From a virus: 47,087 bases of DNA. Shown piece after piece: positions 22,408-30,975 of this stretch; the first letter of the stretch is position 1; the number at the start of each line of letters is the position of its first letter. A program made the translations under genes and the position numbers. The stretch spans positions 1-47,087 of the IMG/VR virus record IMGVR_UViG_3300044691_000324; one strand, given 5' to 3'. The notes beneath the pieces are model-generated. The model did no database searches. It saw nothing but the letters and a program-made list of their open reading frames with translations, and was not told where the DNA came from.

Positions 22408-22857
22408 ATGTCTGTAATACTTTCAAATCAGTCTCCGACCGCGCAGGTCTTCACATACCCTGCAAACACTTCTACGCTCTATACGACGGGAAGTCTGCTC
22501 TACCGCGACACAACCGCTGGGGTTGTTAAGGAGGCTACGGCTTCGGTAGGCATTACCACAAACATCGAAGCAGTCGGCAAGAAGACGTTTACGTCCTCTG
22601 CTACGGCTTCGCTCGCAACCATTGACGCGACGCGCCTTCTCGGTGCATCGCAGCTTTGGATCGTTGACTGTACCAACGTTACGGCTGCAAACCAGCTCAT
22701 GAAGGCACAGGCAATGACGGACGCACGAACCGTTGCAAACACGTCGAGTGCAATCACAACGACCTTGGGCGTCTTCGTTCCTCTCGCAATCGTGGGAGCA
22801 ACAACAGACAAGAAACTCATGGGATTCTTCGTGAGCCTCGGTCAGGTCGCTGCATAA
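22408..22857 (+). CDS. Head decoration protein candidate
   Basis: 149 residues, Ala/Thr/Val-rich beta protein (SVILSNQSPTAQVFTYPANT, later GVFVPLAIVGATTDKKLMGF). Small beta-rich proteins between scaffold and coat genes usually stabilise the outer head surface. There is no signal peptide or membrane segment. Confidence 0.65.
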   Translation: MSVILSNQSPTAQVFTYPANTSTLYTTGSLLYRDTTAGVVKEATASVGITTNIEAVGKKTFTSSATASLATIDATRLLGASQLWIVDCTNVTAANQLMKAQAMTDARTVANTSSAITTTLGVFVPLAIVGATTDKKLMGFFVSLGQVAA

Positions 22858-22883
22858 ATTATTAACGTTATCCTACTGATTCT

Positions 22884-23879
22884 ATGTCTACTACAGTACC
22901 TCTCGACATCAACGCAATCGGCGACCTCACCGACCTTTCCGTGCAGGAAGTTTGGATCAAGTCTCCGGCTGACCTTCAGCAGTATCACACCGACTACGTA
23001 TACGTAGAGCCGGTTTCTGATCTGATCGTGAAGGACAGTTCTATCACCGCAGTTAAGGCGTTCACGAAAATTCCAGAGCAGGGTTCTATTCCTGCCTCTT
23101 CGCCGAACCCAGGTTTTAAGCAGACGTATACCCAGAGTTTCTTCGCTGGTATGCTCCGCATCACTCGTCCTATGTGGCGCTACGGCCTCGAGGCTCGCAA
23201 GCTCGAAGGTGTGGTGACGCAGCTTAAGAACGATGCGATTCGTTTCCGCGAGCAGCTTCTTGCAAACATGGTTAATAACATGACTGCGACAAGCTACACG
23301 GATACGACTGGTTCTATGTCCTTCCCCGTCACCAACTCGGGTGGCGACGGTGTTTCTCCGCAGTCCGCATCGCATACGCGTGAAGACGGTGGAACAAACT
23401 GGTCAAACCTTATTTCAGACGGTACGACAAACAACCTCTCGTTTGACTACGCTGGCTGGAAGGCAGCACTCAAGACTGCGCAGGCAATCAAGGGTGGTGT
23501 TGGCGAAATCCTCGACGTGAACGTTGACACTATTCTCGTTAAAAAGAATAGCTCGGCGCATCATCGTGCAGAGGAAGTTTTGAAGTCTATTGATCGTGGG
23601 GAGAAGCCTGGCACGGCCAACCGTGACGGCGCTATCAACCGTACGTACAACATCTCAGCAAACCCGTACCTTACGGCGGACGCTGCATGGGGTGCGTTCG
23701 ATTCTTCTAAGGTCTCGATGCAGTTCGGCTTCCAGCTCAAGGAAGGAATGCCACTCAGTCTCGACCCTCAGTTCATCGACTACGACACGAAGGAAATTAA
23801 GTACAGCGCAGGTTCCGACTTCGCGTATGGCTTCAACGACCTCCGAAACTTCACGCTTTCGACGGGCCTCAACGCCTAA
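22884..23879 (+). CDS. Major capsid protein
   Basis: 331 residues, HK97-fold coat by composition, size and place. A short N-terminal arm precedes the segment FTKIPEQGSIPASSPNPGFK (E-loop region) and MLRITRPMWRYGLEARKLEG (spine-helix start). The central A-domain includes VNVDTILVKKNSSAHHRAEE, and the C-terminal part YDTKEIKYSAGSDFAYGFND closes the fold. No N-terminal protease or pro-domain is seen, in line with a P22-like maturation without cleavage. Confidence 0.85.
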   Translation: MSTTVPLDINAIGDLTDLSVQEVWIKSPADLQQYHTDYVYVEPVSDLIVKDSSITAVKAFTKIPEQGSIPASSPNPGFKQTYTQSFFAGMLRITRPMWRYGLEARKLEGVVTQLKNDAIRFREQLLANMVNNMTATSYTDTTGSMSFPVTNSGGDGVSPQSASHTREDGGTNWSNLISDGTTNNLSFDYAGWKAALKTAQAIKGGVGEILDVNVDTILVKKNSSAHHRAEEVLKSIDRGEKPGTANRDGAINRTYNISANPYLTADAAWGAFDSSKVSMQFGFQLKEGMPLSLDPQFIDYDTKEIKYSAGSDFAYGFNDLRNFTLSTGLNA

Positions 23880-23893
23880 CGGATACCAGTTCT

Positions 23894-23916
23894 GGTTGCT
23901 CTGCCCAAAAGCAACC
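23894..23916 (+). other. Hairpin after the coat gene
   Basis: GGTTGCT (23894-23900) and AGCAACC (23910-23916) form a 7-bp stem with a 9-base loop in the 84-base gap after the coat gene. There is no T-run, so it is more likely a transcript-stabilising or attenuating hairpin than a full terminator. Confidence 0.5.
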
Positions 23917-23963
23917 GCACTACTGTTTGGATACTTTACTCTCCAAGTTCCACCTACAAGCAC

Positions 23964-24257
23964 ATGAGAGTTGCCCTTTCAAAAAAAACCTCAACGAAAG
24001 CCGAACGCATCTTTGCGGAAATGCTTAAAAAGAACCATATCGAGTTCATCCACCGGTTCAAACTGAGTGGACGCGAGATAGACTTCCTGATCGGCACCTA
24101 CGCGATAGAAATCGACGGCCACCCGCAGAATTCGTTCCGAAATACATGGTTGGTTCTGCAAGGATTCACTCCTCTGCATTACACAAACAGGGAAATTCGG
24201 GAAGATTTGAAACGTGTTGAGGAGGGCATTATACGAAGATTCAAACCTAATTTTTAA
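23964..24257 (+). CDS. DUF559/Vsr-like PD-(D/E)XK endonuclease
   Basis: 97 residues. The core REIDFLIGTYAIEIDG gives D40, E49-x-D51, with H53 following in DGHP: the DUF559 pattern related to very-short-patch repair nucleases. The first 30 residues (TKAERIFAEMLKKNHIEF) match the family's N-terminal helix. It sits alone inside the structural operon between coat and decoration-like genes, so it looks like an inserted or homing-type gene. Confidence 0.75.
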   Translation: MRVALSKKTSTKAERIFAEMLKKNHIEFIHRFKLSGREIDFLIGTYAIEIDGHPQNSFRNTWLVLQGFTPLHYTNREIREDLKRVEEGIIRRFKPNF

Positions 24258-24261
24258 GCCT

Positions 24262-24957
24262 ATGCCCGCACCTTACTACACGTCGAAGCCATACGGCGAC
24301 AGCGTTACCTCATTCAATATCGTAGAAGAAGACGGCGTCGTTGCAGTCGTTGGCGCAAGCCTCACCACCGTCACGATTTTCGAAGTCGATTCAAACGGAA
24401 ACATCGTTCGCGCATCGGGAACAACCGCACCAGTTGACGGCGACGCAGGATACGGAGTCGGTTCAACGTTCTTCACCCTCGCGGGCGGAACTGGAAGTTC
24501 GTTCTACATAAACGAAGGAACCAGCACCTCTTGTAACTTCAACGTCGTCACGACGATTGACCCGAACGCAGGAACGACCTCTATTGCGGTTGCTCATGCG
24601 ATTTATTCATTCGCAACAGACGGCGGTGCGGTTGGTCTCATCACGCCAGCACTTAACGTTACGATTCCCGCAAACGCAATCATCGTCGGGGCAAGTTTCA
24701 ACTCCACTACGGCTCCTGTCGGCGCTGGTGCTACGCTCGCCTTCGGTACGAGTGCCGGTTCGACTGCGAACTCGCTCCTCACGGCAACAGCAATCACGAG
24801 CTTCACACTCGACGCCATTGTGAACGGAACTGTTACCTTCGCTGCTCCAAGGAAACTTAGTGCTTCTGGCGGAATCACCATGACGGTCGCAACCGCACCG
24901 CTTACGGCTGGCGTTATCGAAGCATTCGTCTACTACACTGTCGCAAAGAACGCATAG
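24262..24957 (+). CDS. Virion structural protein, beta-rich
   Basis: 231 residues from the ATG at 24262; the frame opens 48 bases earlier inside the nuclease gene. Gly/Thr/Ala-rich beta composition (VGASLTTVTIFEVDSNGNIV at the start, later NGTVTFAAPRKLSASGGITM). A surface or decoration protein of the head, or a fibre base, is likely from position and composition. Confidence 0.65.
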   Translation: MPAPYYTSKPYGDSVTSFNIVEEDGVVAVVGASLTTVTIFEVDSNGNIVRASGTTAPVDGDAGYGVGSTFFTLAGGTGSSFYINEGTSTSCNFNVVTTIDPNAGTTSIAVAHAIYSFATDGGAVGLITPALNVTIPANAIIVGASFNSTTAPVGAGATLAFGTSAGSTANSLLTATAITSFTLDAIVNGTVTFAAPRKLSASGGITMTVATAPLTAGVIEAFVYYTVAKNA

Positions 24958-24977
24958 TCCTTGCTTTCTCTTTCCTC

Positions 24978-25130
24978 ATGGAAACGATAAGCAAAAAGAA
25001 GCACGACGGGCCGCACAAGTACGCGGCCGACAGCAAGTCCTGTGCGCTCTGCACCGCTGCAAAGACATCACGACAGCTTACGGATTCGGTCGCCGGAGGA
25101 AGCAAAGTTAAAAGAACATTAACAAAGTAA
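24978..25130 (+). CDS. Small basic CxxC protein
   Basis: 50 residues, basic, with a single CALC pair (SCALCTAAKTS). It lies between two structural genes with gaps of 20 and 2 bases. Unrecognised. Confidence 0.45.
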   Translation: METISKKKHDGPHKYAADSKSCALCTAAKTSRQLTDSVAGGSKVKRTLTK

Positions 25131-25132
25131 AC

Positions 25133-25525
25133 ATGAGTACAATCTTTCCGATTACCAAACAAACAACACCGATCTGCTCTGCGAAAGCGCTGACTGGCTC
25201 GTATGTTGAGGCGGGGCGTGTTGGTCTCGATACGCAGAACTTCGTCGGCTACACGATCCGCTACACCAAAGGCGACGAAACATCGTTGCAGATGAAAATC
25301 GAAACTTCGGTTGACGGAGGAACGACATGGGACCAGCAGACGACCGAAATCGCAACAGGCGGTTCGATTGCCGTAACCCTTGCGGAGCGAACCTATACCG
25401 GCAGCGGAAACTACGCAGGAATCGTGTCGCCTATAAAGGCTGACGTGATCCGGTTCAGTGTCAAAGCTACCGCAGGAACGCCAACGGGAACCGTCACGAT
25501 CATCGCACTCCCTTCTTGGGTATAA
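25133..25525 (+). CDS. Virion-associated beta-sandwich protein
   Basis: 130 residues, Thr-rich beta composition: GYTIRYTKGDETSLQMKIET, then SVDGGTTWDQ and a C-terminal VTIIALPSWV. It resembles small phage head or neck beta-sandwich proteins. No clear family. Confidence 0.6.
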   Translation: MSTIFPITKQTTPICSAKALTGSYVEAGRVGLDTQNFVGYTIRYTKGDETSLQMKIETSVDGGTTWDQQTTEIATGGSIAVTLAERTYTGSGNYAGIVSPIKADVIRFSVKATAGTPTGTVTIIALPSWV

Positions 25526-25531
25526 CGCTAT

Positions 25532-26233
25532 ATGGAGTTGGACGTTGAAACCAGAAACGCTCAACTCACTCTGGCTGCAGTCCGCGAGGAATGTATGCAA
25601 GAGGGAGCCTTCTTGGCTGTGCTGTATGAGAAAAAGAAAGACGTCCAATCAGAGATTGATTCAGTTCGCGCGGTTATTTCCTCGGAGAAAGCAGAGCACG
25701 AAATAGAACGAGACGACATGCAGCGCGAACGCGACGCACTTTCGGAACGCCGCAGGGACATGAACTCCTTTGAAGCGCAAAAAACGAAGGAAATAAAGAT
25801 AGCGCAAGACCAAGTTCACGAGGCGATGAAGGAACTCTCAAAATTGAATTCTTGGGTCGTTACGGCAGAGGAACGGGAAAAGGTGCTTCGACGAAGTTTG
25901 AACGCCCTAGAGAGCCAAATAGAGGCCAAAAACGAGCTCCTACGGATCGTTAAGGACATGCATTTGAAGGAACGGGACAGTATGGGCTACACAATTGCCG
26001 ATGCTGAACTTACGAAGCTTGATGCGAAGGAAACCGTCGCACGCGCTTCCCGTGAACTTGCGCAGATAGAAACGCAGAAAGAAGCAGCAATCGAGGCGAT
26101 GAAGCAGGCCGAAATCGACCGAAACCACATGACCGACGAGAAGACACGAGTGATGAACGACCTTGAGATATATATCCGGCGCGTAGAAGAAAAATACAAC
26201 GAAGCGTTCCCTGATCTGCGAATGAAACTATAA
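25532..26233 (+). CDS. Long coiled-coil protein
   Basis: 233 residues, almost wholly coiled coil, rich in Glu, Lys, Arg and Ala (MQRERDALSERRRDMNSF, then LEIYIRRVEEKYNEAF at the end). It is placed between head proteins and the main fibre, so it may be a fibre-attachment rod or assembly chaperone. No enzyme motif. Confidence 0.6.
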   Translation: MELDVETRNAQLTLAAVREECMQEGAFLAVLYEKKKDVQSEIDSVRAVISSEKAEHEIERDDMQRERDALSERRRDMNSFEAQKTKEIKIAQDQVHEAMKELSKLNSWVVTAEEREKVLRRSLNALESQIEAKNELLRIVKDMHLKERDSMGYTIADAELTKLDAKETVARASRELAQIETQKEAAIEAMKQAEIDRNHMTDEKTRVMNDLEIYIRRVEEKYNEAFPDLRMKL

Positions 26234-26239
26234 AACCCT

Positions 26240-29200
26240 ATGCTTAATCCCTTTACCAGCGCGAATCAGTTCTCCTCTGCGGAAAAGACATTTTTGCAGA
26301 CTTTTGCTGATCTTCCGGTTGTGTGGGGAGACGTATTCTTTGTCGGTTCTGATTTGCAGGTTCACCGACTTGCCGCTGGAACGTCAGGGCTTTTCCTGCA
26401 AACGAAAGGTGGCGGTGCGGACCCGATATGGGCAGCCGGAGGGTCTGGTGGTTCACCACTCACAACCAAGGGTGATCTCTTCGGTTTCGACACTTCAGCG
26501 AACCGAATACCTGTTGGTGGGAACGGAACCGTGCTTACGGCCGATTCGACACAGGCACTTGGCGTCAGGTGGGGAACTATCTCTGGTACGGGAACCGTCA
26601 CAAGCGTTTCGGTTGTCTCGGCGAACGGATTCACGGGAACCGTCGCAACCGCAACGACAACCCCAGCAATCACGCTCACAACCAGCATCACGGGACTTTT
26701 AAAAGGAAACGGAACGGCTATCAGTGCTGCTGCTGCGGGTACTGATTACCAAGCGCCGATAACGCTCACGACGACGGGAACCTCAGGCGCAGCGACCTTC
26801 ATTTCAAATACGCTTAATATTCCGCAATACGCAGGAGCAACCTACACGGCAGGAACAGGACTCACGCTTACCACGGGAACGTTCTCTGTTAATGCGAGCC
26901 AGCTCATAACGACCCTTTCGAACCTGACGGCAAACGGAATCGTCACGACGTCGGGCGGAACGGGAACGCTCTCCGTCACGGCTACAACAGGATCCGGTAG
27001 TGTCGTTCTCGCAACCAGCCCAACCCTCGTAACTCCTGCACTGGGAACACCAAGTTCTGTGGTTCTCACAAGCGGAACCGGACTGCCACTTACCACAGGA
27101 GTCACCGGAAACCTGCCAGTCACGAACCTGAATAGCGGAACAAGCGCGACCTCGTCTACGTTCTGGCGTGGGGACGGCACATGGGCGACTCCTTCTGGTG
27201 CTTCGCCGCTTACCACGAAAGGCGACCTGTATGGTTTCAGTACCGTTAATGCTCGGCTTCCCGTGGGAACGGATACGTTCGTTCTTACGGCGGACAGTAC
27301 ACAGACACTTGGGGTTAAATGGGCTGCCGCGACAGGATCGAGCGCGACCGCATTTGCCGAGACTCCAACTGGGTTGGTGAATAGCAGTAACACAGCCTAC
27401 ACGATTGCAAATACCCCTTCGAGCACCGTAGGAGTTATTGTCACGCTGGACGGAACGGTTCAGCGAAACGGAGTCGACTACACGGTTTCGGGAACGACTA
27501 TAACGTTTGTCGCAGCTCCGGTTACGGGAAGTGAAATATTCGCCTACTACAACACCCTTACTGGCGCTGGCTCCGGAACCGTTACCAGCGTTACGTCTGC
27601 TGATGCGAACGCTACGGTTGCAAACACGACCTCAACGCCCGTAATCACTATTGTGTCTTCTCCGAAATGGGCGACCGCACGCACGCTTGCCGGAAATTCA
27701 GTAGACGGATCGGCTAACGTTGCTTTTGCGAACAAGTTCATAGTCCAAGGAACGACGGATGCTGGCCTTTCGGCTGCGCAATTCCTCGGAGCGCTTGGTA
27801 CGGGAATTGTTAAGAACACGACAACCACAGGCGTACTTTCAATAGCAGTAGCCGCAGACTTCCCGACGCTCAACCAGAGCACAACCGGAAACGCAGCGAC
27901 CGTCACGACGAACGCGAACCTCACGGGTGTTGTAACTTCCATTGGAAACACAACATCTCTTGGTTCCTTCACTTCAGCAGCACTTGCAGCAGCCCTCACG
28001 GACGAGACCGGAACAGGAGCAGCCGTATTCGCAAGCGGAGCGACACTCATCGCACCGGTGCTTGGAACCCCAGCTTCGGGCGTCCTCACGAACGCAACCG
28101 GCCTTCCCCTCACAACTGGCGTGACTGGAAACCTTCCCGTAACGAATTTAAATAGCGGAACCAGCGCGACGTCTTCGACCTTCTGGAGAGGTGACGGAAC
28201 GTGGGCAGCGCCGTCGGGTGCTTCACCCCTGACGACCAAGGGAGACCTCTACGGGTTCAGTACCGTCAACGCACGATTACCAGTCGGTACGGACACATTC
28301 GTACTTACTGCAGATTCAACGCAGACACTCGGCGTTAAATGGGCTGCTTCCTCGGGTGGTACTGCTCCTGCAATCGGCGGAACCCTTACCTCAGGAACCC
28401 TGGGTTCTATTCTCTTTTCGGGATCGGCTACGTTCGCACAGGACAACACAAACTTGTTCTTCAACAACACCAGCAAGCAGATGCGAATCGGTTTGACTGG
28501 CGCACCGTTTGATACAGATAGCCGTGTTCGCCTTGCGGTTGTTGGAAACGTAAACGATTACTCGGACGTTGCTGCGCAGAATCAAAACTCGGGTGCTGCT
28601 GCGACCACCGACTTCTTCACTTCGGCCGACAACGATAGCTCGACGCTTGTCGGACACTACACTGACTTCGGCATCACCAGCTCCGGTTGGAGTGCGACCA
28701 ATGCCGGAAACATAAAGGGTGTTTCTGTAGCTGCCGGTGGTACTGGGTACGTCGTTGGAAACGTACTCACTATTTCGACGGGAGGAAACGGAGACGCAAC
28801 CGTAACCGTTGCCACCGTTAGTGCTGGTGTGATAACTTCCGTAACCATTTCAAATAACGGTACAGGATACGTAACGGGGGCAGCACGATCAACCACAGGC
28901 GGTGCAGGAACCGGCGCTACGATAAACGTACTCAGCATCATCGACTTCACCTTCTGGGCTGCGAACGACGGATACTTGTTCAACTCGGGAGGAAACTTGA
29001 ATATTTCTACTGACACGATAGGTAAAGTAATCAAATTTTCGGTTGGCGGTATCGGCACTACAAATGAAGTAGCGCGATTTGCCACTGGTGCAGTAACGCT
29101 CACCGCAACAGGCGCAACAGCGTTGGCTGTCGGTCCGAACGGAACGACGAATCCAACGCTTACGGTAGACACCAGCACCACATCTTCAGCAACAGGTATC

Positions 29201-30124
29201 TCTATAAAGTCTGCAGCAGCAGCAGGTGGGGTTGGAATAAACGTAATATCATCAGGCACGAACGAGAGTCTTACTATACTTGCAAAGGGTTCTGGAAGTA
29301 TTACTGCAAAATCGAATGGAGGTAGCTTCACCGTATCCTCAGCATTCGGCCCGAACCAATACACCCTTGGACAAGGCGCATTCGCTATTTCTGGGTTTTC
29401 AAACAGTAACGCAGTAACCACACGATTTAGTACAATATTTACGACAGACAGTGCATTAACTGCAAGCACTGAGGCTCTAAATGTGTATTTCAACATGGGA
29501 CAGACGCGTACTCATGCGACAGGCGCACTAACGCTCCAGCGTGACTATCGAATAACAGGAACTACACATGCCTTCGTAGGAGCTTCGACACTCACCGACC
29601 ATGCCGTATTCGCTGTAGACCAGCTCGCTTCAACTGCTGCGACAAATGCAACGATAACGAACACAAGCGGAATCTACATTCCTACGGTTGCGCTCGGTAC
29701 GGGCCGCACGAACTCCTACGGACTTAATATTTCAGCGACCACGGGAGCGACGAATAATTACGCCGCACGCTTCATTGGTCAGGTTGTAAACGGAGGAGCA
29801 ACACCCACAACCGCAGCAGGAACAGGCGCAGGGACGACCCCAACCATAACGATTGCAGGAGCGAACAACGGTGGTGTGGTGAACGTAACGACCGGAACCT
29901 CACCAACACTTTCGGGTGTGGTGGTAACGGTCACGTACAGCAACCCGTATCCAAACGGATCGGCGTCTGTACTTTCCCCAGCGAACGCAGCAACAGCAGC
30001 ACTCAACAGCACCACGTCTGTGTTCACGAACGGAACCACGACCACCTTTACGATTACAGCAGGAACGGTTGCGCTCGCAGCCTCGACTGCATATTCGTGG
30101 AATTATCAAGTAATCGGCTACTAA
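26240..30124 (+). CDS. Large tail fibre protein
   Basis: 1294 residues, Thr/Gly/Ser/Ala-rich. It is built of modules common in phage fibres: [20 protein letters not shown] near residue 70, [15 protein letters not shown] near 310 and [15 protein letters not shown] near 650, [20 protein letters not shown] and [12 protein letters not shown]-type beta-helix units, and a C-terminal head-binding or knob-like domain (SYNWNYQ-type end, [10 protein letters not shown]). Two 82-residue units at 27083 and 28103 are nearly identical in protein but not in DNA. Fibres of this kind form trimers and bind the host surface. Confidence 0.85.
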   Translation: MLNPFTSANQFSSAEKTFLQTFADLPVVWGDVFFVGSDLQVHRLAAGTSGLFLQTKGGGADPIWAAGGSGGSPLTTKGDLFGFDTSANRIPVGGNGTVLTADSTQALGVRWGTISGTGTVTSVSVVSANGFTGTVATATTTPAITLTTSITGLLKGNGTAISAAAAGTDYQAPITLTTTGTSGAATFISNTLNIPQYAGATYTAGTGLTLTTGTFSVNASQLITTLSNLTANGIVTTSGGTGTLSVTATTGSGSVVLATSPTLVTPALGTPSSVVLTSGTGLPLTTGVTGNLPVTNLNSGTSATSSTFWRGDGTWATPSGASPLTTKGDLYGFSTVNARLPVGTDTFVLTADSTQTLGVKWAAATGSSATAFAETPTGLVNSSNTAYTIANTPSSTVGVIVTLDGTVQRNGVDYTVSGTTITFVAAPVTGSEIFAYYNTLTGAGSGTVTSVTSADANATVANTTSTPVITIVSSPKWATARTLAGNSVDGSANVAFANKFIVQGTTDAGLSAAQFLGALGTGIVKNTTTTGVLSIAVAADFPTLNQSTTGNAATVTTNANLTGVVTSIGNTTSLGSFTSAALAAALTDETGTGAAVFASGATLIAPVLGTPASGVLTNATGLPLTTGVTGNLPVTNLNSGTSATSSTFWRGDGTWAAPSGASPLTTKGDLYGFSTVNARLPVGTDTFVLTADSTQTLGVKWAASSGGTAPAIGGTLTSGTLGSILFSGSATFAQDNTNLFFNNTSKQMRIGLTGAPFDTDSRVRLAVVGNVNDYSDVAAQNQNSGAAATTDFFTSADNDSSTLVGHYTDFGITSSGWSATNAGNIKGVSVAAGGTGYVVGNVLTISTGGNGDATVTVATVSAGVITSVTISNNGTGYVTGAARSTTGGAGTGATINVLSIIDFTFWAANDGYLFNSGGNLNISTDTIGKVIKFSVGGIGTTNEVARFATGAVTLTATGATALAVGPNGTTNPTLTVDTSTTSSATGISIKSAAAAGGVGINVISSGTNESLTILAKGSGSITAKSNGGSFTVSSAFGPNQYTLGQGAFAISGFSNSNAVTTRFSTIFTTDSALTASTEALNVYFNMGQTRTHATGALTLQRDYRITGTTHAFVGASTLTDHAVFAVDQLASTAATNATITNTSGIYIPTVALGTGRTNSYGLNISATTGATNNYAARFIGQVVNGGATPTTAAGTGAGTTPTITIAGANNGGVVNVTTGTSPTLSGVVVTVTYSNPYPNGSASVLSPANAATAALNSTTSVFTNGTTTTFTITAGTVALAASTAYSWNYQVIGY
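27083..27328 (+). repeat. Fibre repeat unit, copy 1
   Basis: 82 codons, beginning [10 protein letters not shown] and ending LGVKWAA. The protein is identical to copy 2 (28103-28348) at 81 of 82 positions; by my codon-by-codon count about 54 other codons differ only synonymously. Confidence 0.85.
28103..28348 (+). repeat. Fibre repeat unit, copy 2
   Basis: Partner of 27083-27328. The one residue change is Thr to Ala in DGTWA-x-PSG. A third, looser copy ([12 protein letters not shown] to LGVRWG) lies near 26449-26575. Confidence 0.85.
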
Positions 30125-30125
30125 T

Positions 30126-30299
30126 ATGGAAGACCAATACGTCAAAGTTTCAGACACTTCAATCGGAATCGTGAAAACGGAAACGGTAGATATGGCAACG
30201 CTCATCGCCACGCGCGACAACCTTCAGGCACAGCTTGACGCAACGAACGCGATGATCGCAACCGCGCAATCACTTGGAGTTACCCAAACAGCTCCTTAA
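30126..30299 (+). CDS. Small fibre-associated protein
   Basis: 57 residues, with a C-terminal helix (LIATRDNLQAQLDATNAMIA). It sits 1 base after the fibre stop and 9 bases before the second fibre gene. It may be a fibre chaperone; unrecognised. Confidence 0.6.
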   Translation: MEDQYVKVSDTSIGIVKTETVDMATLIATRDNLQAQLDATNAMIATAQSLGVTQTAP

Positions 30300-30308
30300 T
30301 AAATCTCT

Positions 30309-30974
30309 ATGGCTCAAAACAAACTTAAATTAGCGGATGTCAACTCTTCCACAGGGACGGGGGCTTTCGTGTTTGCTACGAGTCCTACTCTCACGACCCC
30401 CGCCCTCGGAACTCCGTCTGCGCTGGTTCTGACGAATGCGACGGCGCTTCCCGTTGCGCAGTTGACTGGTACGGCGACCGGTATCCTTGCGTTCCTCGCA
30501 ACTTCATCGAGTGCGAACCTTGCAGCTGCACTCACGGACGAAACAGGAACGGGCGCTCTGGTGTTCGGCACTTCGCCGACGTTTACCACACAGATCACCA
30601 CTCCGGCAATCACGGCAGCAACGAACACTTCAGTGAATATTAATGCTGGTTCGTACAACACGATTCAGACCTATACGCCGACTGCTGCAGGAACGGCAAC
30701 GCTCGACCTTTCAAAAGGAAATACCCACCACATAACAATGCCAGCCGGAAATATCACGATAGCAATTTCAAACGGAACAGCTGGGCAATGCTTCATCGTT
30801 CGTATCCTTCAGGATGCGACAGGATCACGAACAGCAACAATGTTCACCACTATAAAATGGGCTGGGGGAGCCGCACCAACACTTACGACTACCGCTTCAA
30901 AAGCAGATACCCTCGGCTTCGAAGTAACGGGAACCAACACCTACGACGGGTACGTAATCGGCCAGAACATATAA
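30309..30974 (+). CDS. Second, short fibre-like protein
   Basis: 221 residues. The N-terminal half repeats the fibre module of the large protein ([38 protein letters not shown]). The C-terminal half (about 120-221) is a separate beta domain: HHITMPAGNITIAISNGTAG, then TIKWAGGAAPTL. Probably a secondary fibre or a tip for the first. Confidence 0.75.
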   Translation: MAQNKLKLADVNSSTGTGAFVFATSPTLTTPALGTPSALVLTNATALPVAQLTGTATGILAFLATSSSANLAAALTDETGTGALVFGTSPTFTTQITTPAITAATNTSVNINAGSYNTIQTYTPTAAGTATLDLSKGNTHHITMPAGNITIAISNGTAGQCFIVRILQDATGSRTATMFTTIKWAGGAAPTLTTTASKADTLGFEVTGTNTYDGYVIGQNI

Positions 30975-30975
30975 C

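Noticed and set aside
26240-30124. Diversity-generating retroelement target in the fibre
   Set aside because: No reverse transcriptase or template repeat was found, and the repeats differ silently rather than at adenines.
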